The notes beneath the pieces were generated by a model. That model did not search any database. It saw nothing but the letters and a program-made list of their open reading frames with translations, and had not been told where the DNA came from. From positions 34,558,001 to 34,622,000 of the forward strand of contig CM044309.1 of NCBI GenBank assembly GCA_024291935.2: 64,000 nucleotides of DNA, read 5' to 3'. Within the stretch, counting starts at the first letter, position 1. The number at the start of each line of letters is the position of its first letter. The position numbers were made by a program, and so were the translations under genes. Positions 10,916 to 22,261 of the stretch are shown here, one piece after another. This stretch comes from Okapia johnstoni (taxonomy: Eukaryota > Chordata > Mammalia > Artiodactyla > Giraffidae).

Positions 10916-11628
10916 TCTTTTCTTCTGACTGCCACTCCCAGGGACCTGTATGCTTCATCCTGCACTGACTTTTCAGGTACTTCAGACCCATTTTTGTCCA
11001 GTTTGTCTCTGTCTCTCTCTTTGTTATCTCCCTAATGAAAATGGATTTGTGGGTCATGACATTATGACAAGGGTGATTAATGATGCAGCCCCCATCTACA
11101 TCTTTCAAATTGTCCTCAGCTTCCTCCTTTCTTTCCTAAACCTGTCATTAATTGCCTGTTAACAGATAGCAGTGCCCATCTATCTGGTCTACTGTTATTA
11201 CTCTTGGCAAAATGCTAAAGAAGGAAAGGAAAGAATATAATCCTGAGGTTGCTTGTGATCCACTAAAATAATTTAAATCTTCAAAAATGGCATCATCTTA
11301 AGTTTAACAACAGCATTAACAACATCAAACAACACCACCATTAGCATTTTAGCTTTTATACCTTTTTTCTCCTATTTGCAGAATCCCTGTTAATGATGGT
11401 TTTTGATCTGAAATCAGTGGTCTTCAATTCCCTCTAATTCTTTGAAGTATCCTTTGCCAAAACTTTCTAGTCTTTCTTCTATGGCCTTATTTTCAAAAAT
11501 TTTGTCATAAAGTGTAATCTAAACTCTGATGATATTATAAATAGGTAATTTGGATTTTTCCTATTTAGTAGCTCAGTGATTATCATCAAATAATGGCCAT
11601 GGAAAATTTTTCTGCCAGCATTATTATG
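10916..11628. other. unique DNA, no gene recognised
   Basis: Short overlapping frames of 70-85 codons lie on opposite strands at 10851-11162. The rest is AT-rich, with an 'aacaacatcaaacaacacc' patch near 11318. Confidence 0.45.
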
Positions 11629-11830
11629 TTGTGTGAGTCACTCAGTCATATCTGACTCTTTGTGACCCCATTAACTGTAGCCTCACCAGGCTCCTCTGTC
11701 CATGGAATTCTCCAAGCAAGAATATTTGAGTGGGTTACAATTTCTTTCTCCAGAGGGTCTTCCAGACCCAGGGGTCAAACCCTGGTCTCCTGCATTGAAG
11801 GCAGATTCTCTACCATTTGAGCCACTACGG
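11629..11830 (-). mobile_element. Bov-tA SINE
   Basis: Minus-strand copy with tRNA head at the right end ('accatttgagccactacgg'). A weak flank repeat 'ttattatg'/'ttatttat' sits at 11621 and 11831. Confidence 0.88.
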
Positions 11831-11838
11831 TTATTTAT

Positions 11839-12731
11839 CTTTACCAAATACTTGAACTTCTGTAACCCTCAGCTTAAAGACTTTATGAAGTATGGAAACT
11901 CAGGGTATTAGAAGCAAGCTTTATATCTTTGAATAATCAACATGACATCCTTACTAAGTATTCACGTGGCCCAGCATGAATAATCTCAGGATATAATCAT
12001 GGCATCTCAAGGCATCAACCCATTGCATATTTAGACAACTTTGATGACTAGAAAAGTAAACCAAACTACTTTTCCCATTAACTCTTTCTTTAATCTTAAG
12101 TTTTCTCCTTGGAGTATATTGAAACAGACTTGGTTTCCACTTCTAAACCACTTATGCATTTGAAGGCAGCAGCTATGTTGTTCCTTCGTATATATTCTTC
12201 CAACCCGAACATTTGCTATATCAGGATAAATGCTTCTATTTAATCCAAATATCTGTAAAACAAATGTTTGTTAACACACGAATTTATCACATTTGCCATA
12301 AAGCTAGGAATTTATCTTTCTATATTGTAATTCCACAAAAATGATGATCATCAAAATAATCTCCAGATTATAATCCCCAGGAGATGTTATGTGTTAGAAA
12401 CAAAAAAACAGTATAAGGAAATGTGTTTTGATAAATGCCATGTAACAGAGTGTTTATATGAAGTGATAGCTTTGCACACTTGTCTACATTGATTTAAACA
12501 CGTAATATGTAGGAACAGTGGACCAAGGGGGTGAGGTGTAGGATTTTAGAAATTACTAATGTGTGTTTATCTTTTGGTGTCCATGGTATTTGCTCCAGTC
12601 AATTGGAGGAGCCATTTGCCTGATGGGGAAGAGAATTTATTGTAAAGAATCATGAAGAGAAAAACAGAATAATATAAAACTTCTGACATGAAAAACAGTG
12701 ACATAGTAAAGTAAAAGCGTTATAAAGCAGA
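11839..12731. other. unique AT-rich DNA
   Basis: No repeat family or frame of interest seen in 0.9 kb. Confidence 0.45.
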
Positions 12732-12944
12732 GGGACTTCTCTGGTGGTTCAGCGGTAAAAAATCTGCCTGCAATGCAGGAGACGCGGGTTCAATCCTTGG
12801 GTTGGGAAGATCCTCAGGAGGAGGAAATGGCTACACTCCAGTATTCTTGCCTGGAGAATAGCATGGACAGAGGAGCCTGGCGGCCTATAGTCCATGGGGT
12901 CACAAAGAGTCAGACAACGACTGAAGCAACTGAACAGGAACACG
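12732..12944 (+). mobile_element. Bov-tA SINE
   Basis: Complete tRNA-like head ('ggtggttcagcggtaaaaaa') and body with 'ggcctatagtccatggggtc'. It ends near an 'aactgaacaggaac' tail. Confidence 0.9.
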
Positions 12945-14817
12945 CATGATCTTGAGAGATGGTTTTCCAGATCTCTTTATTTTTCCCTGTAACATATCAA
13001 GTACTAAACTGTGAAGACAGCTTGCAGAGAGGTACCCTTCCATTCATGACAGCAAAGCTTTATGCCTGATAAAGCCAGAATGTAGAAGAAAAACCAAAAC
13101 CCATCTCTTTCCCTGGGGGAGGAGGAGGATGGGGGAGGCGAGAGAGTAAGAGAAGGAAGGAGCCCATTGCTCAGACGTGTGCCCCACTTCCCCGCTGTGG
13201 ACTGTGGCATAGATTCAGGGCTTGAGTTGTGAGGGAGGTGAAGGGAGGAGGCTGTAGGTCCTGACTCCCTTTTTGGGCTCTTAGAAGAGAGACCTTCTCT
13301 AACTTTTTCAGCACCAAACACATTTCCATTGGTTTGATTGTGTAGTGTTGTCGGAGGAGCCAACAGCTCCGAGGGTTAGCTCTCCTGACTGACCCTCAGT
13401 TCCCAGGGAGAGGGGGTGCTGGGCCTCAGAGTTGGCCTTGGGCTCTGTTTGGGCTGGCAGGGAGTCTCCGGGTTTTGGAGCCTGGAGGTGCCAAAGTGAG
13501 ACCGAATTGGCCAGAGAACGAACCGGGTTACAACCAAATTGGGAGAATGAGATCAGTTACAGACTCAAGCCATGAATGCCAAGACAGCAACCAGATGGTT
13601 AAGACAACACATCTGGAAGACCAGAACACCATGCTCAAAGTCCCTAATCTTCCCATTTCTCTCCATGTGTCCTCCCAACTGCCTTCTTCCAGAGATGAGT
13701 GGGGGGATGCAGAAGAAATCTGAATGACTTCCCTCCTCACTATTAAGAAAAATAGTGCCTGAAGGGACCCTTTAAGTTATCAAATCAGTCTAGGTGTAAA
13801 CTGGGTTAGAGATTCATTTAAAGTTTTTCCTTCTAACCAGAGGATGGGAGCTCATGTAGAAAACCATAAACAGCAACAATAAAACGTTTTCTCTGCTTAT
13901 CCAAGTGGTTTGAGTTAAAAGTTTTGAGTCCAGTTATGTATCGACAATTCTCCAAAGACTTCTAATCATCTTTAAAGGGGGAGAAAAATTGTCATCAATG
14001 ATTTATCACCTGAGGTTTACTGATGCAAGGAGTTAATCTCAACTTTCCATTCATGTAGGGGTTTATTTGCACACTGTGTGCTACATTAATTTTTCAGCAC
14101 AGTTTTCATGTATTTTTATTAAAACATACTTTTCCTTTGACATTTTAAAAGCCCTATTGGTATTGCAGTAACCAATGCATGCATTCATGGAGTTGATTCA
14201 TGCCTGCTTCTTTGTTGACTGTTTGTGTTTGTCTTCAGTGAGTGCAGAGCAGAAAGTCCTGTTTCTCCTTTGCTGTTCATTCAATATTAATCTAGGTTTT
14301 TACCTTGTTCCAGTGTGTATTGTTATTTATGCTCATATGCCACAGGGCGAAGGGACCTGGTCAATTTAATAATTTTAGTGAAAATGATTTTTATTATTTT
14401 TGTATTGAGAGTAGAGTTAAGGTAAGCAAACTGTTTTCCTTTGGGATACTGATTTTGGGAGGCTTATTATTTTTGGAGGGACTCATATTTGTTGAGAGTT
14501 AAAAATACTTTGAGATTTTATTTTACCATTAGAATTAGATGAAGGTATATTATTCATGGCTATGTTATTTATTTATTTACTTGGAAAGAACTATGCCATG
14601 GAGTTAGAAAGTTCCTGAAAATGTTTTTTAACTAGTGAAATGAAACCCAATATTTATTGAGCCTTTACTCCATAATAGTCACTTTGTTCTTTCATTTAAG
14701 TTTCTTAAGTAGTAGTCCTGGTCCATAGACGTCTCAGTCAAGGGAGCCCAGGTTGAATGAATGGGTTAATGTCTCATTTTACCAAGGGGCTCCTGGAGAC
14801 TTTGCCTAAAATTAGAG
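12945..14817. other. unique DNA with a GC-richer block at 13000-13740
   Basis: The block at 13000-13740 is clearly richer in G+C and in CpG than the neighbouring DNA. It holds a 119-codon minus-strand frame (13004-13363; serine/proline-rich, no domain recognised) and an 82-codon plus-strand frame (13475-13723). No TATA box or splice framework that would define a gene is evident. The remainder (13741-14817) is AT-rich and without recognised features. Confidence 0.4.
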
Positions 14818-14819
14818 TA

Positions 14820-15254
14820 CAGTAAGTCCCCTACATATGAATGAGTTCTGTTCCAAGAGCACGTTCATAAGTCCAACAAAGTTAGCCTGGGTACCCAGCT
14901 ATCACAGTTGAGTACTTAGTACTGTACTGTAATAGGTTTATCATACTTTTCACACAAATAATACATAAAAAACAAGCACAAAATAAAATGTTTTTAATCT
15001 TATGGTACAGTACCTTGAAAAGTACGGTAGTACAGTACAGCAGCTGGCACACAGGGGCTGGAATGGAGGGAAAAGGCAAGAAGAGTTACTGAATGGAGGA
15101 GGGAGAGGAAGTAGGAGACGGTAGAGCTGAAGGATCTTCGGCAAGAGGAGGTGGAGAGCAAGCTGCAATTACACTCATGCCTGACATTAATGGAACACAT
15201 GTTCACATCATTGAAAGTCCTCAACTTGAATATCTGTATGTAGGAGACTTACTG
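14820..15254. mobile_element. Tigger-type DNA transposon, non-autonomous
   Basis: Terminal inverted repeats begin 'cagtaagtcccctacata' at 14820 and, reading inwards from 15254, 'cagtaagtctcctacata' (one mismatch in 18). Both ends are flanked by TA (14818-14819 and 15255-15256), the target duplication of the Tc1/mariner superfamily. CAGT termini fit the Tigger/pogo group. The interior has no transposase frame; its middle is purine-rich (15060-15160). Confidence 0.82.
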
Positions 15255-15439
15255 TAATGTCTCTAAGGCAGGATATTCTGGAACGTAAGAAGAGCTAGGA
15301 AGAAACATTTTGTGAGGAAAGAGGTCATGATCTGTCAAACCATAGGGAACAGCCTACTGTACTTTGGAGCAGGGCCAAAATGGTAGTGAAGGAGCAATAG
15401 AACCACAGATAATGGACACAGAGATTAGCGACAGCTTCC

Positions 15440-15620
15440 AGTGCCAGTGTACTCTTGGGTAATTTGCATAATCTCTCAGAGCCTCAGTTTCACTCATCTG
15501 TAAATTGGGGATAGCAATGGAAACTGACTTGTTTTTCTTGCAGAATTGTTTGAAGATGAATGGAATTATGTGTGAGAGATACTTTTGCATATTATAAAGC
15601 ATCATAAGTGTTTGTTGTTA
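15440..15620 (+). mobile_element. MIR SINE fragment
   Basis: 'gtaatttgcataatctctcag' then 'gcctcagtttcactcatctg' and 'aaattggggatagc', with a 3' part to 'agcatcataagtg'. Core and 3' half of MIR. Confidence 0.75.
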
Positions 15621-15624
15621 TAAC

Positions 15625-16388
15625 ATTTTTTCTTGGCACAGGTAAGCAAGGGCAAGAAGAAGAGAAGAGATGAGAATAGTTGGAGAGGAGGAGCAGGGTT
15701 TACAGGGATCCTAGTCTAGGGAGAATGAAGCTTATTCTTTCTAGTCCCTGCTCCTGCTAGACAAGTATTGAATGATATTTTCCATAACAATCCTGTCACT
15801 AGATCATTATGTGTCTAGGACACCACCCTCCTTTTTTCTCTGTGATTTACTCTGCTCTATCTATAGCAAGGCACATGTTTAGTGTTTAATTCATTTGGAA
15901 TAAGTGAGATGGAAACTGGGCAAATTCTTAGGACATGGAGGGTGTTGCTTCTGCTGGTGAAATATTGGCTGTTATCAGAGGGAAGTCCCATCAGAAGACC
16001 AGTGAGAAGGTCAGTTATTTTTTACATTGACACTCAGTTGCATAGCAATTGAGGCACAGATATGATGACTGACTTGTCCTGCATTGCTCCTGTTTGCTTG
16101 AATATATTTTTAGGAGTAGCCCTTCACTTTAGTGATTTCTCCATCCTCTGATCTAATATATTTATTTCCATTACCTCTCTTCCTGTTGCTTTCTCTAATT
16201 TCCTTCTCTGCCTGGGCAAACATTGCGGAGACTCAAAGGTAAGATTCACTCTCTCTAATCTTCATTTTTTTCTTTTTCAAAAGTTTGGACTAAATCCCAA
16301 ATTCTCTCCATTTTTCTTTTGGAAAGCAAAACCAGGAAGACTTGTTCAGATGTTTTGCCTTGACGCACTTTGCTTCTGAGACAATCAT
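15625..16388. other. unique DNA
   Basis: Begins with a purine-rich patch (15645-15700), then mixed sequence. A consensus-like donor 'aaaggtaagatt' at 16236 lacks a convincing partner acceptor. Confidence 0.4.
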
Positions 16389-16750
16389 TGCAATGGACTG
16401 AATGTTTATGTCCCACCAAAATTCATATGTTGAAATCCTATCTACCAATTTGATGGTATTAAGAGGTAGGGTGTTGGGAGGTGATTAGCTCATGAAGGTG
16501 AAGGCTTCAAGAATAAAATTAGTGCCTTTATAAAAGGAACCTAAAGAGTTCCCTTATCTCTTCTGCCATTTGAGCACACAGTGAGACGATGACTACCTGT
16601 GAGTCAGGAAGCAGGCCCTCCTAAAACACCAAATCTGCTGGTGCCTTGATCTTGAACTACTCAGTCTCCAGAGCTGTGAATTATAGATTGTTGTTTACAA
16701 GCCACGCGGTCTATGGCATTCTATTTAGTAGTCTGGATGGTCTTAGATAA
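16389..16750 (+). mobile_element. MaLR-type solo LTR (tentative family)
   Basis: Begins 'tgcaatggactgaatg', followed by 'ccaaaattcatatgttgaaa', 'tgatggtattaagagg', 'cctttataaaagg' (TATA-like) and 'cttgatcttgaac' to 'ctccagagctgtgaa' and 'agccacgcggtctatgg'. This order is that of ERVL-MaLR LTRs. Ends are blurred and no internal retroviral region is present. Confidence 0.6.
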
Positions 16751-17159
16751 TCATGCAGAAGTGCCCAAATGCTTGAAAGTATTTGGAGAGAATCTGAAAG
16801 TCAAATAGGGAAAATACACTTAGGAAAATATGTTAATATTTAAAAAAATAATCCTGCCACATACACATTTGGAATTGTTTATTGTGGCAGACTTTGGAGG
16901 GCCCCCAGAATAATTCATGTTAATACTTTCCCCACTTCGAGGAGAGCTTTTAATCTTACGCCTCAGGGTTGGAATCCAGCCCTTAGTTTTGTCAATTTCT
17001 AAGGTAAGGGCTCAAACAAATGCAGTAGGTCCCTACATATGAATGAGTTTTGTTCTGAGAGCATATTCATAGCCAAATCTGTCTGTAAGTCCAACAAAGT
17101 TAGCCTAGGTACCCAAGTAACACAATTGTCTGTATAGTACTCTACTGCAATAGGTTTAA

Positions 17160-17295
17160 AATGCCATTTTTTTCATCTTGCTCCACTCTCAATTATTTTC
17201 TCTTTTGTTTTCATTGCTGTCACTTGGCACTTCTTAGCAGTACCAGCTACATCACCACTGTTTCTAAGCTTGCTTCTGGACATCCTGGGCTTGAA
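17160..17295 (-). pseudogene. Tigger transposase N-terminal relic
   Basis: On the minus strand a short open stretch reads like the N-terminus of a CENP-B/Tigger-type transposase: 'SGDVAGTAKK' followed by 'MKTKEKIIESGAR' and then a stop. In this family that region precedes the psq-type helix-turn-helix DNA-binding domain. No DDE catalytic domain is left. It is a dead fragment of the DNA transposon around it. Confidence 0.65.
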
Positions 17296-17325
17296 ATAAA
17301 GATACTGCATTACTGTACTCTATAC

Positions 17326-17535
17326 ATTGTGTGCATGTGTGCATGCTAAGTAGCTTCAGTCATGTCCAATTCTTTGAGACCATATGGACTGTAGCCCGCC
17401 AGGCTTCTCTGTCCATGGGATTCTCCAGGTAAGAATACTGGAGCAAGTAGCCATGCGCAGGGTGGAACCAGCGTCTCTTATGTCTCCTGCATTGGCAGGG
17501 GAATTTTTTACCACTAGAGCCACCTGGGAATCCCC
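17326..17535 (-). mobile_element. Bov-tA SINE inside Tigger element
   Basis: Minus-strand copy with the tRNA head at the right ('ctagagccacctgggaatcc'). Flanks 'actctatac' (17317-17325) and 'actctgcac' (17536-17544) resemble a target duplication, so it is younger than the DNA transposon. Confidence 0.9.
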
Positions 17536-17715
17536 ACTCTGCACAGTACTGTACGCTAAATTACACAGAAGCACAGCCATTTGTACAGGATGCACACAGA
17601 TGACAATGTACACCAGACATGTGAACTAACTTATGTATTTGGACACACCAACGCACATTTGCATCTTTGAAAGTTTGCAACTGGAAAGGTCATATGTAGG
17701 GGACTTACTTTACTG

Positions 17716-18025
17716 AAAAAAAAGTTATGTGCCCAAGAGAAATTGTGAGCATGATATAAAAATGATGCTTATTTGGGAGTTAAATAGTCTAGAAAATTTT
17801 GTTTCAAGTTCATGTAAAAGGAGAAAACATCTTTCCCGGCCATTTTAGGCACAAATTGCCATGGTAACCAGATAGGGACAGCAGGATGCCATTTATTGAC
17901 TTCCATTGACCTGCAACTCTTCTTGGTTCAGGTTTGACTGTTATCTCAATATGGCTCCATGTTTGGGTTTTAACATGAACAGAAATTTATTTTAAAAAAT
18001 CTTAAAAATAAGACAAACAGATTCA

Positions 18026-18074
<49 letters not shown>

Positions 18075-18744
18075 TTATTTATTTATTTTTTTGCCAAAAC
18101 AGTTCACCATCTTCAGCTTCTGCTCCTACACATTTTATCAGCTTTCTTCTCTTCATCAGTTTCACACCACAGAGTAGCATGGGGCTAAGAACAACAGACA
18201 GGAGAGCTGAGATAATTAAAATAAATTTCTCAACTATACTTAGAAATTAGGACAAAAGTTGCATACATAGAAATAGGATACTAAATGCTTGATGCTTGAG
18301 ACCCAGTTGTTTGTAGTTCAGTGACTCTGATCGACGTTACTGTTGGTAAACATTGAAGGATTTGAACAGCTTAAAAATGTTCGATATATTTTAATACAAA
18401 TTTTCTCTCCTGTAAAATAAGGCTAAATTTATACTGATTTGTGAAGACTTGAGGATTAAAATGTTTTCTAAACTGAAACAGCTTCACACATTTTAATAAT
18501 TGCCTGCTCTCCACCAAGTTCCTGTTTATGCTCTGAAATTTATTCATGGTTTCTGCCCTTGGTCACTCAGATCAGCCAGAGTTCTAACACTCTTTGAACA
18601 TCTCCATTTTAACATTTTTAAGCCCTATCTAGAACTCTTAATGATGTCAATATTTGTATAATCAATTTTCCAATGGAATTTCCATTTCTAGTCTTCTTGT
18701 CTAGGTACACATTGAAGCATTAAGAAGAAAGCATGGCATGTAGT
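17716..18744. other. unique AT-rich DNA
   Basis: Contains the AT microsatellite listed separately. Otherwise no repeat family or coding signal seen. Confidence 0.45.
18029..18075. repeat. (TA)n microsatellite ending in (CA)n
   Basis: About 20 uninterrupted AT units followed by a few CA units. Length polymorphism is likely. Confidence 0.97.
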
Positions 18745-18950
18745 CATGTGGTGCTAGTGGTAAAGAACATGCCTGCCAATGCAGGAGACATAAGAGATGC
18801 AGGTTTGATCCCAGGGTCAGGAAGATTCCCTCTGGAGGAGAAAATGACAACCCACTCCAGTATTCTTGCCTGGAGAATCTCAGGGACAGAGGAGCCTTGC
18901 AGCTACAGTCCATAGTAAGGAGTCAGACATGACTGAAGAGACTGAGCACA
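18745..18950 (+). mobile_element. Bov-tA SINE
   Basis: Head 'tggtgctagtggtaaagaac', body 'acccactccagtattcttg', 3' end 'gtcagacatgactgaagag'. The extreme 5' bases are diverged and a few bases near 18915 are missing. Confidence 0.88.
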
Positions 18951-19319
18951 TGGAATATTATCAAAACTGCTTATAAAATTCATGGAATATGTCCTGTCTT
19001 AAGTTTGAGAAATAATTTAGAGTCCTTTAAAATTATTTGATTTTTTGATTCTGTCGTTTTGTCAGCAAACTCTTTCAAAAATGACCTCATTTTCTGGAAG
19101 TCTGACATGATGAAAATAATCTGCAGGATGAGGCTGGTTGTGCCCAGGCAAGGAAAATCAGTGATTCGGCTGTGTGACTGTTTTACAGATGTGCACGTAG
19201 CTTCTGGAAAGTCACTTAATGCTTTCCTATGTTTAAACTCCATTTCTTCCTTATTTTAAATTGAGTTTCTTTGCTTAATTTCTCCCTCCTACCAGCCTGT
19301 GTACTAGTTTGAAATTATA
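18951..19319. other. unique DNA
   Basis: A possible MIR scrap near 19200 ('gaaagtcacttaatgc') is too short to call. Frames of 66 and 87 codons on opposite strands carry no recognised domain. Confidence 0.35.
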
Positions 19320-21250
19320 CATTTTTTTCCTTTATACTTTAGTAACTTTCTTAGAAATTATAACATTTCTATTTCAATGACATGGTTTAAGGTCAATCAA
19401 CAATACTTGCCTCCTTCAGAACAATGCCAGGACTTTTAGATCACTTTTACCCTATCACCATCATTCTAACATATGTACTACTGATATTCAAGATTTTAAC
19501 TATCTCTCTCTCTCTTTTTTTTGACACTCTTTCAGCTCTAACAGAAGAGTAGTTTTACTATTCTATATTGTTACTTATTTGGATTTACCTAACAGAGTAT
19601 CATTTTCTTTGCTCACCATTCCCTCTTGCTTTTCCAAATTTTCTGGCATCCTTTTCTTCTTGAGGAACATTCTACAGATTTAGAAATTGGTTTTTTTAAA
19701 GGTCTATACATTTTATACCTTCTTAGCTTTTGCTTTTCTAAATCTGTTTTTATCTTACATTAGTTATTGAATTGTTTTGCTTATATAATTCTGAATGACT
19801 GTTACTTTACTTTTTATTTTTCTTGGGTCTTGTTTTTCCCACTGTCTGCTGGCTCACAGTTTTGATGATAAGAAGTCAGTTAACAGTACTTTCTAGGAAA
19901 TTTTTCTTTTCTTTGTTACTGAACTAAATATTTTTCCCTTGTCTTTTTCAGTATTTGGTACTACAAAAGTCTAGGACTGGATTACTTTTTATCATATTTA
20001 TGATTCCTGTTTCTTTATTCTTTATCCTGTTTATGATTCCTAGGTCTTCCATGATTATGGAATTGGCTTCTTTGATCAGTTCTGAAATACTCCAGATATG
20101 ATTTCTTTGAATAGTACCTCTCTGTTTTCTTTCAATCTCTTCCACGTTGAAATCTGATTAGACATAATTTGAACTTTCTCTGTCTTCTGTCTATAATCTT
20201 TTTGATATTTTATATCTTTTTGTGTCTCTCTACTGTATTCTGAGCAATTTCTTCAGAAGTATTTTCTAGTTCAGAATTTTACCTTTAGCTTCGTAACTAG
20301 TGTTTAACCCATCCATTGGACTTTCAATTTCAGTTATTGTATGTTTCATTTTTAAATGTTCTATGTGGTTCTTTTTCAAATTGCTTGATCAGTTTGAATA
20401 GTTGTTTCCTTATCATAACTTTCAACTCTCCTTTTTATTTCTTTTTTTAAAATTTATTTATTTTAGTTGGAGGCTAATTACTTTACAATATTGTAGTGGT
20501 TTTTGCCATACACTGATATGAATCAGCCATGGGTTTACATGTGTTCCCCATCCTGAACCCCCTCCCACCTCCCTCCCCATCCCACCCCTCTGGGCCATCC
20601 CAGTGCACCAGCCCTGAGCGCTTGTCTCATGCATCGATGCTTGATTTAGCTTCTGTATCTGATATGGCCAATAACCATAGTCTTTGCAGGTCTGATTCTG
20701 CAATTTACTATCCCTCCAGACTCTTAGTCACAAGTTCTCTTTGTGAGTTTGCCAAGTTTTGATTATGAGCTTATATTGCTTTGAACTTTATAATGTGAGA
20801 ATTTTTTGAGGTTTGCCATTGAAGGTAGATTCCTTCTTGAGAGATAAAGCTTACTTTTTACACAGATTGGAAGAGTAGAGAAATCTAGGATCACTGCTGA
20901 GCAGTTTTTAGATTGGAATTTTCTGGGCCACACATACAGTGTGATTGTATAAATAGTACTGTCATTAAAGATTTTCAGAGCAGAATCATTTTTCCTTTTC
21001 TTGCCCTTAGACATATTTATTCAAGGCCACAGATGAATCTCTGTGATGTGGGGCTTTCTGATTCACTCACTGACATGTCACCCTTCAGCAGTTTTAGTTT
21101 ATGTGGGGCCTCACATCTACCCACTAATTGTTACTTCATCTGCTGTTCTCAACTTGTTAAAATTCAGACCCTAGGCTAACAAGAACTACCCAATGTTCCC
21201 AGGGCAAATGCTGTTTCCAGGACTAGCTCATCCCTATAGAATTGCTTTCT
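19320..21250 (-). mobile_element. old L1M-type LINE 3' region
   Basis: Plus-strand text is T-rich and follows the antisense of an old L1 3' region: 'tgtttaacccatccattgg' then 'tttcagttattgtatg', 'atgtggttctttttcaaatt', and after a younger insertion 'tttgattatgagcttatatt' with 'ttttttgaggtttgccattg'. The order matches L1M-type copies; exact subfamily and outer limits are uncertain. Confidence 0.55.
20447..20650 (-). mobile_element. ruminant L1 3' end inserted in old L1
   Basis: 'ggaggctaattactttacaa' through 'catacactgatatgaatcag' and 'acccctctgggccatccc' is the antisense of a young ruminant L1 3' UTR. It is 5' truncated to about 200 bases and interrupts the old L1 listed above. Confidence 0.8.
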
Positions 21251-21839
21251 CATTCTAAAGCTAAACTGTTTTCTCAACTGCTAGCTCAACTGTGATTTAA
21301 AAAAAAAAATGTTTTTTTAAACATAGTATCCAGCATTTTTTGTTGTTCTGTCCTATTGTTACTCTGTACATCTAGGACATATTGCTGAAAATAGAATTGC
21401 CATGGGGATATCAGTACAAGGTTTGAATGAAGACTCACAAATCCTCAAAAGATGTATCTTAGTTAATCCTGTTTTGAATTGCAAAGAGCCATAATGAGGA
21501 CAGAAGCACATGTCTCATTCTTTGTTCTCCTATTACCCATGAATGTTGCTGTTTGCTCTGTATAGAGCTCTTCTTGCCTACTGGATGAAAACCAAATATG
21601 TTTGTGCAATTTCCAAATAGTGTTTTTGTGTCTGTAGTGGTATTAATATTGTTTAAACTTTTCAAATAAATTACATACAGAATTCTGTGTACATATTATA
21701 TGTAATTGAATTCTGTGTGCATGTTACTGTATAATTGTCTGAGATTATTTGCTGTTTTGTGAGTATACTTAGTTTGTCATGAAATCTTTCTAAAACTTGC
21801 CCAAAGGGGTCTTTTATCAGTTCTGAATGTTTGTATCTG
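21251..21839. other. unique DNA
   Basis: A-run and T-run near 21299-21320. Nothing else recognised. Confidence 0.4.
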
Positions 21840-22260
21840 ATTTTCCTTTGTTTGAAGTGCTTCCCTGCTAATAGTCACATAATTTACTCTCTCTCCTACA
21901 TCTTGTTTAAATGCCATCATTCTAGTGAAGCCTTCCTTAGTTTCTAATATTCAGTGATTTTCCCAATACTTCTGCTTTAATTTTCTCCTTAGCATGTATC
22001 AACTTCTAGCGTACTACATAGTTTGCACCTTTATCTTGTTTATGTTCTGACATCCCCACTAGAATGTAAGTTTCATGAAGTTTGAGATTTGCCTGGAAAG
22101 AAGCCTAGCACATAGTGGGTGTTCAGTCACTCAGTTGTGTCTCACTCTTTGCGAACCCATGGACTATAGCCTGTCAGTCTCCTCTGTCCATGGGATAGGA
22201 CATGGCAAAAATACTGGAGCGGGTTGCCATTTCAAAAACCTTTGTTGTATGAATTAAATG
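21840..22260 (+). mobile_element. L2 LINE 3' end, split by a SINE
   Basis: 'gccttccttagtttctaat', 'cttagcatgtatcaac', 'catccccactagaatgtaag', 'tagcacatagtgggtgttc' and, after the SINE, 'tttgttgtatgaattaaatg' are in the order of the L2 3' end. Confidence 0.72.
22120..22233 (-). mobile_element. Bov-A fragment inside L2
   Basis: Antisense Bov-A body only ('ttcagtcactcagttgtgtc' to 'tggagcgggttgccatttc'), without tRNA head. The L2 continues on both sides. Confidence 0.85.
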
Positions 22261-22261
22261 A

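Larger units (their letters stand above)
17023..17709 (-). mobile_element. Tigger-type DNA transposon with transposase relic, SINE inside
   Basis: Left end 'cagtaggtccctacatatg' and right end 'catatgtaggggacttact' are inverted repeats and match the element at 14820. It continues with the shared 'aagtccaacaaagttagcc' and 'gtactctactgcaatagg' blocks. A Bov-tA at 17326-17535 splits it. The plus-strand left flank lacks a clean TA. Confidence 0.8.

Noticed and set aside
17160..17349. 62-codon plus-strand frame as gene
   Set aside because: It is the antisense of the Tigger transposase remnant and ends in a SINE.
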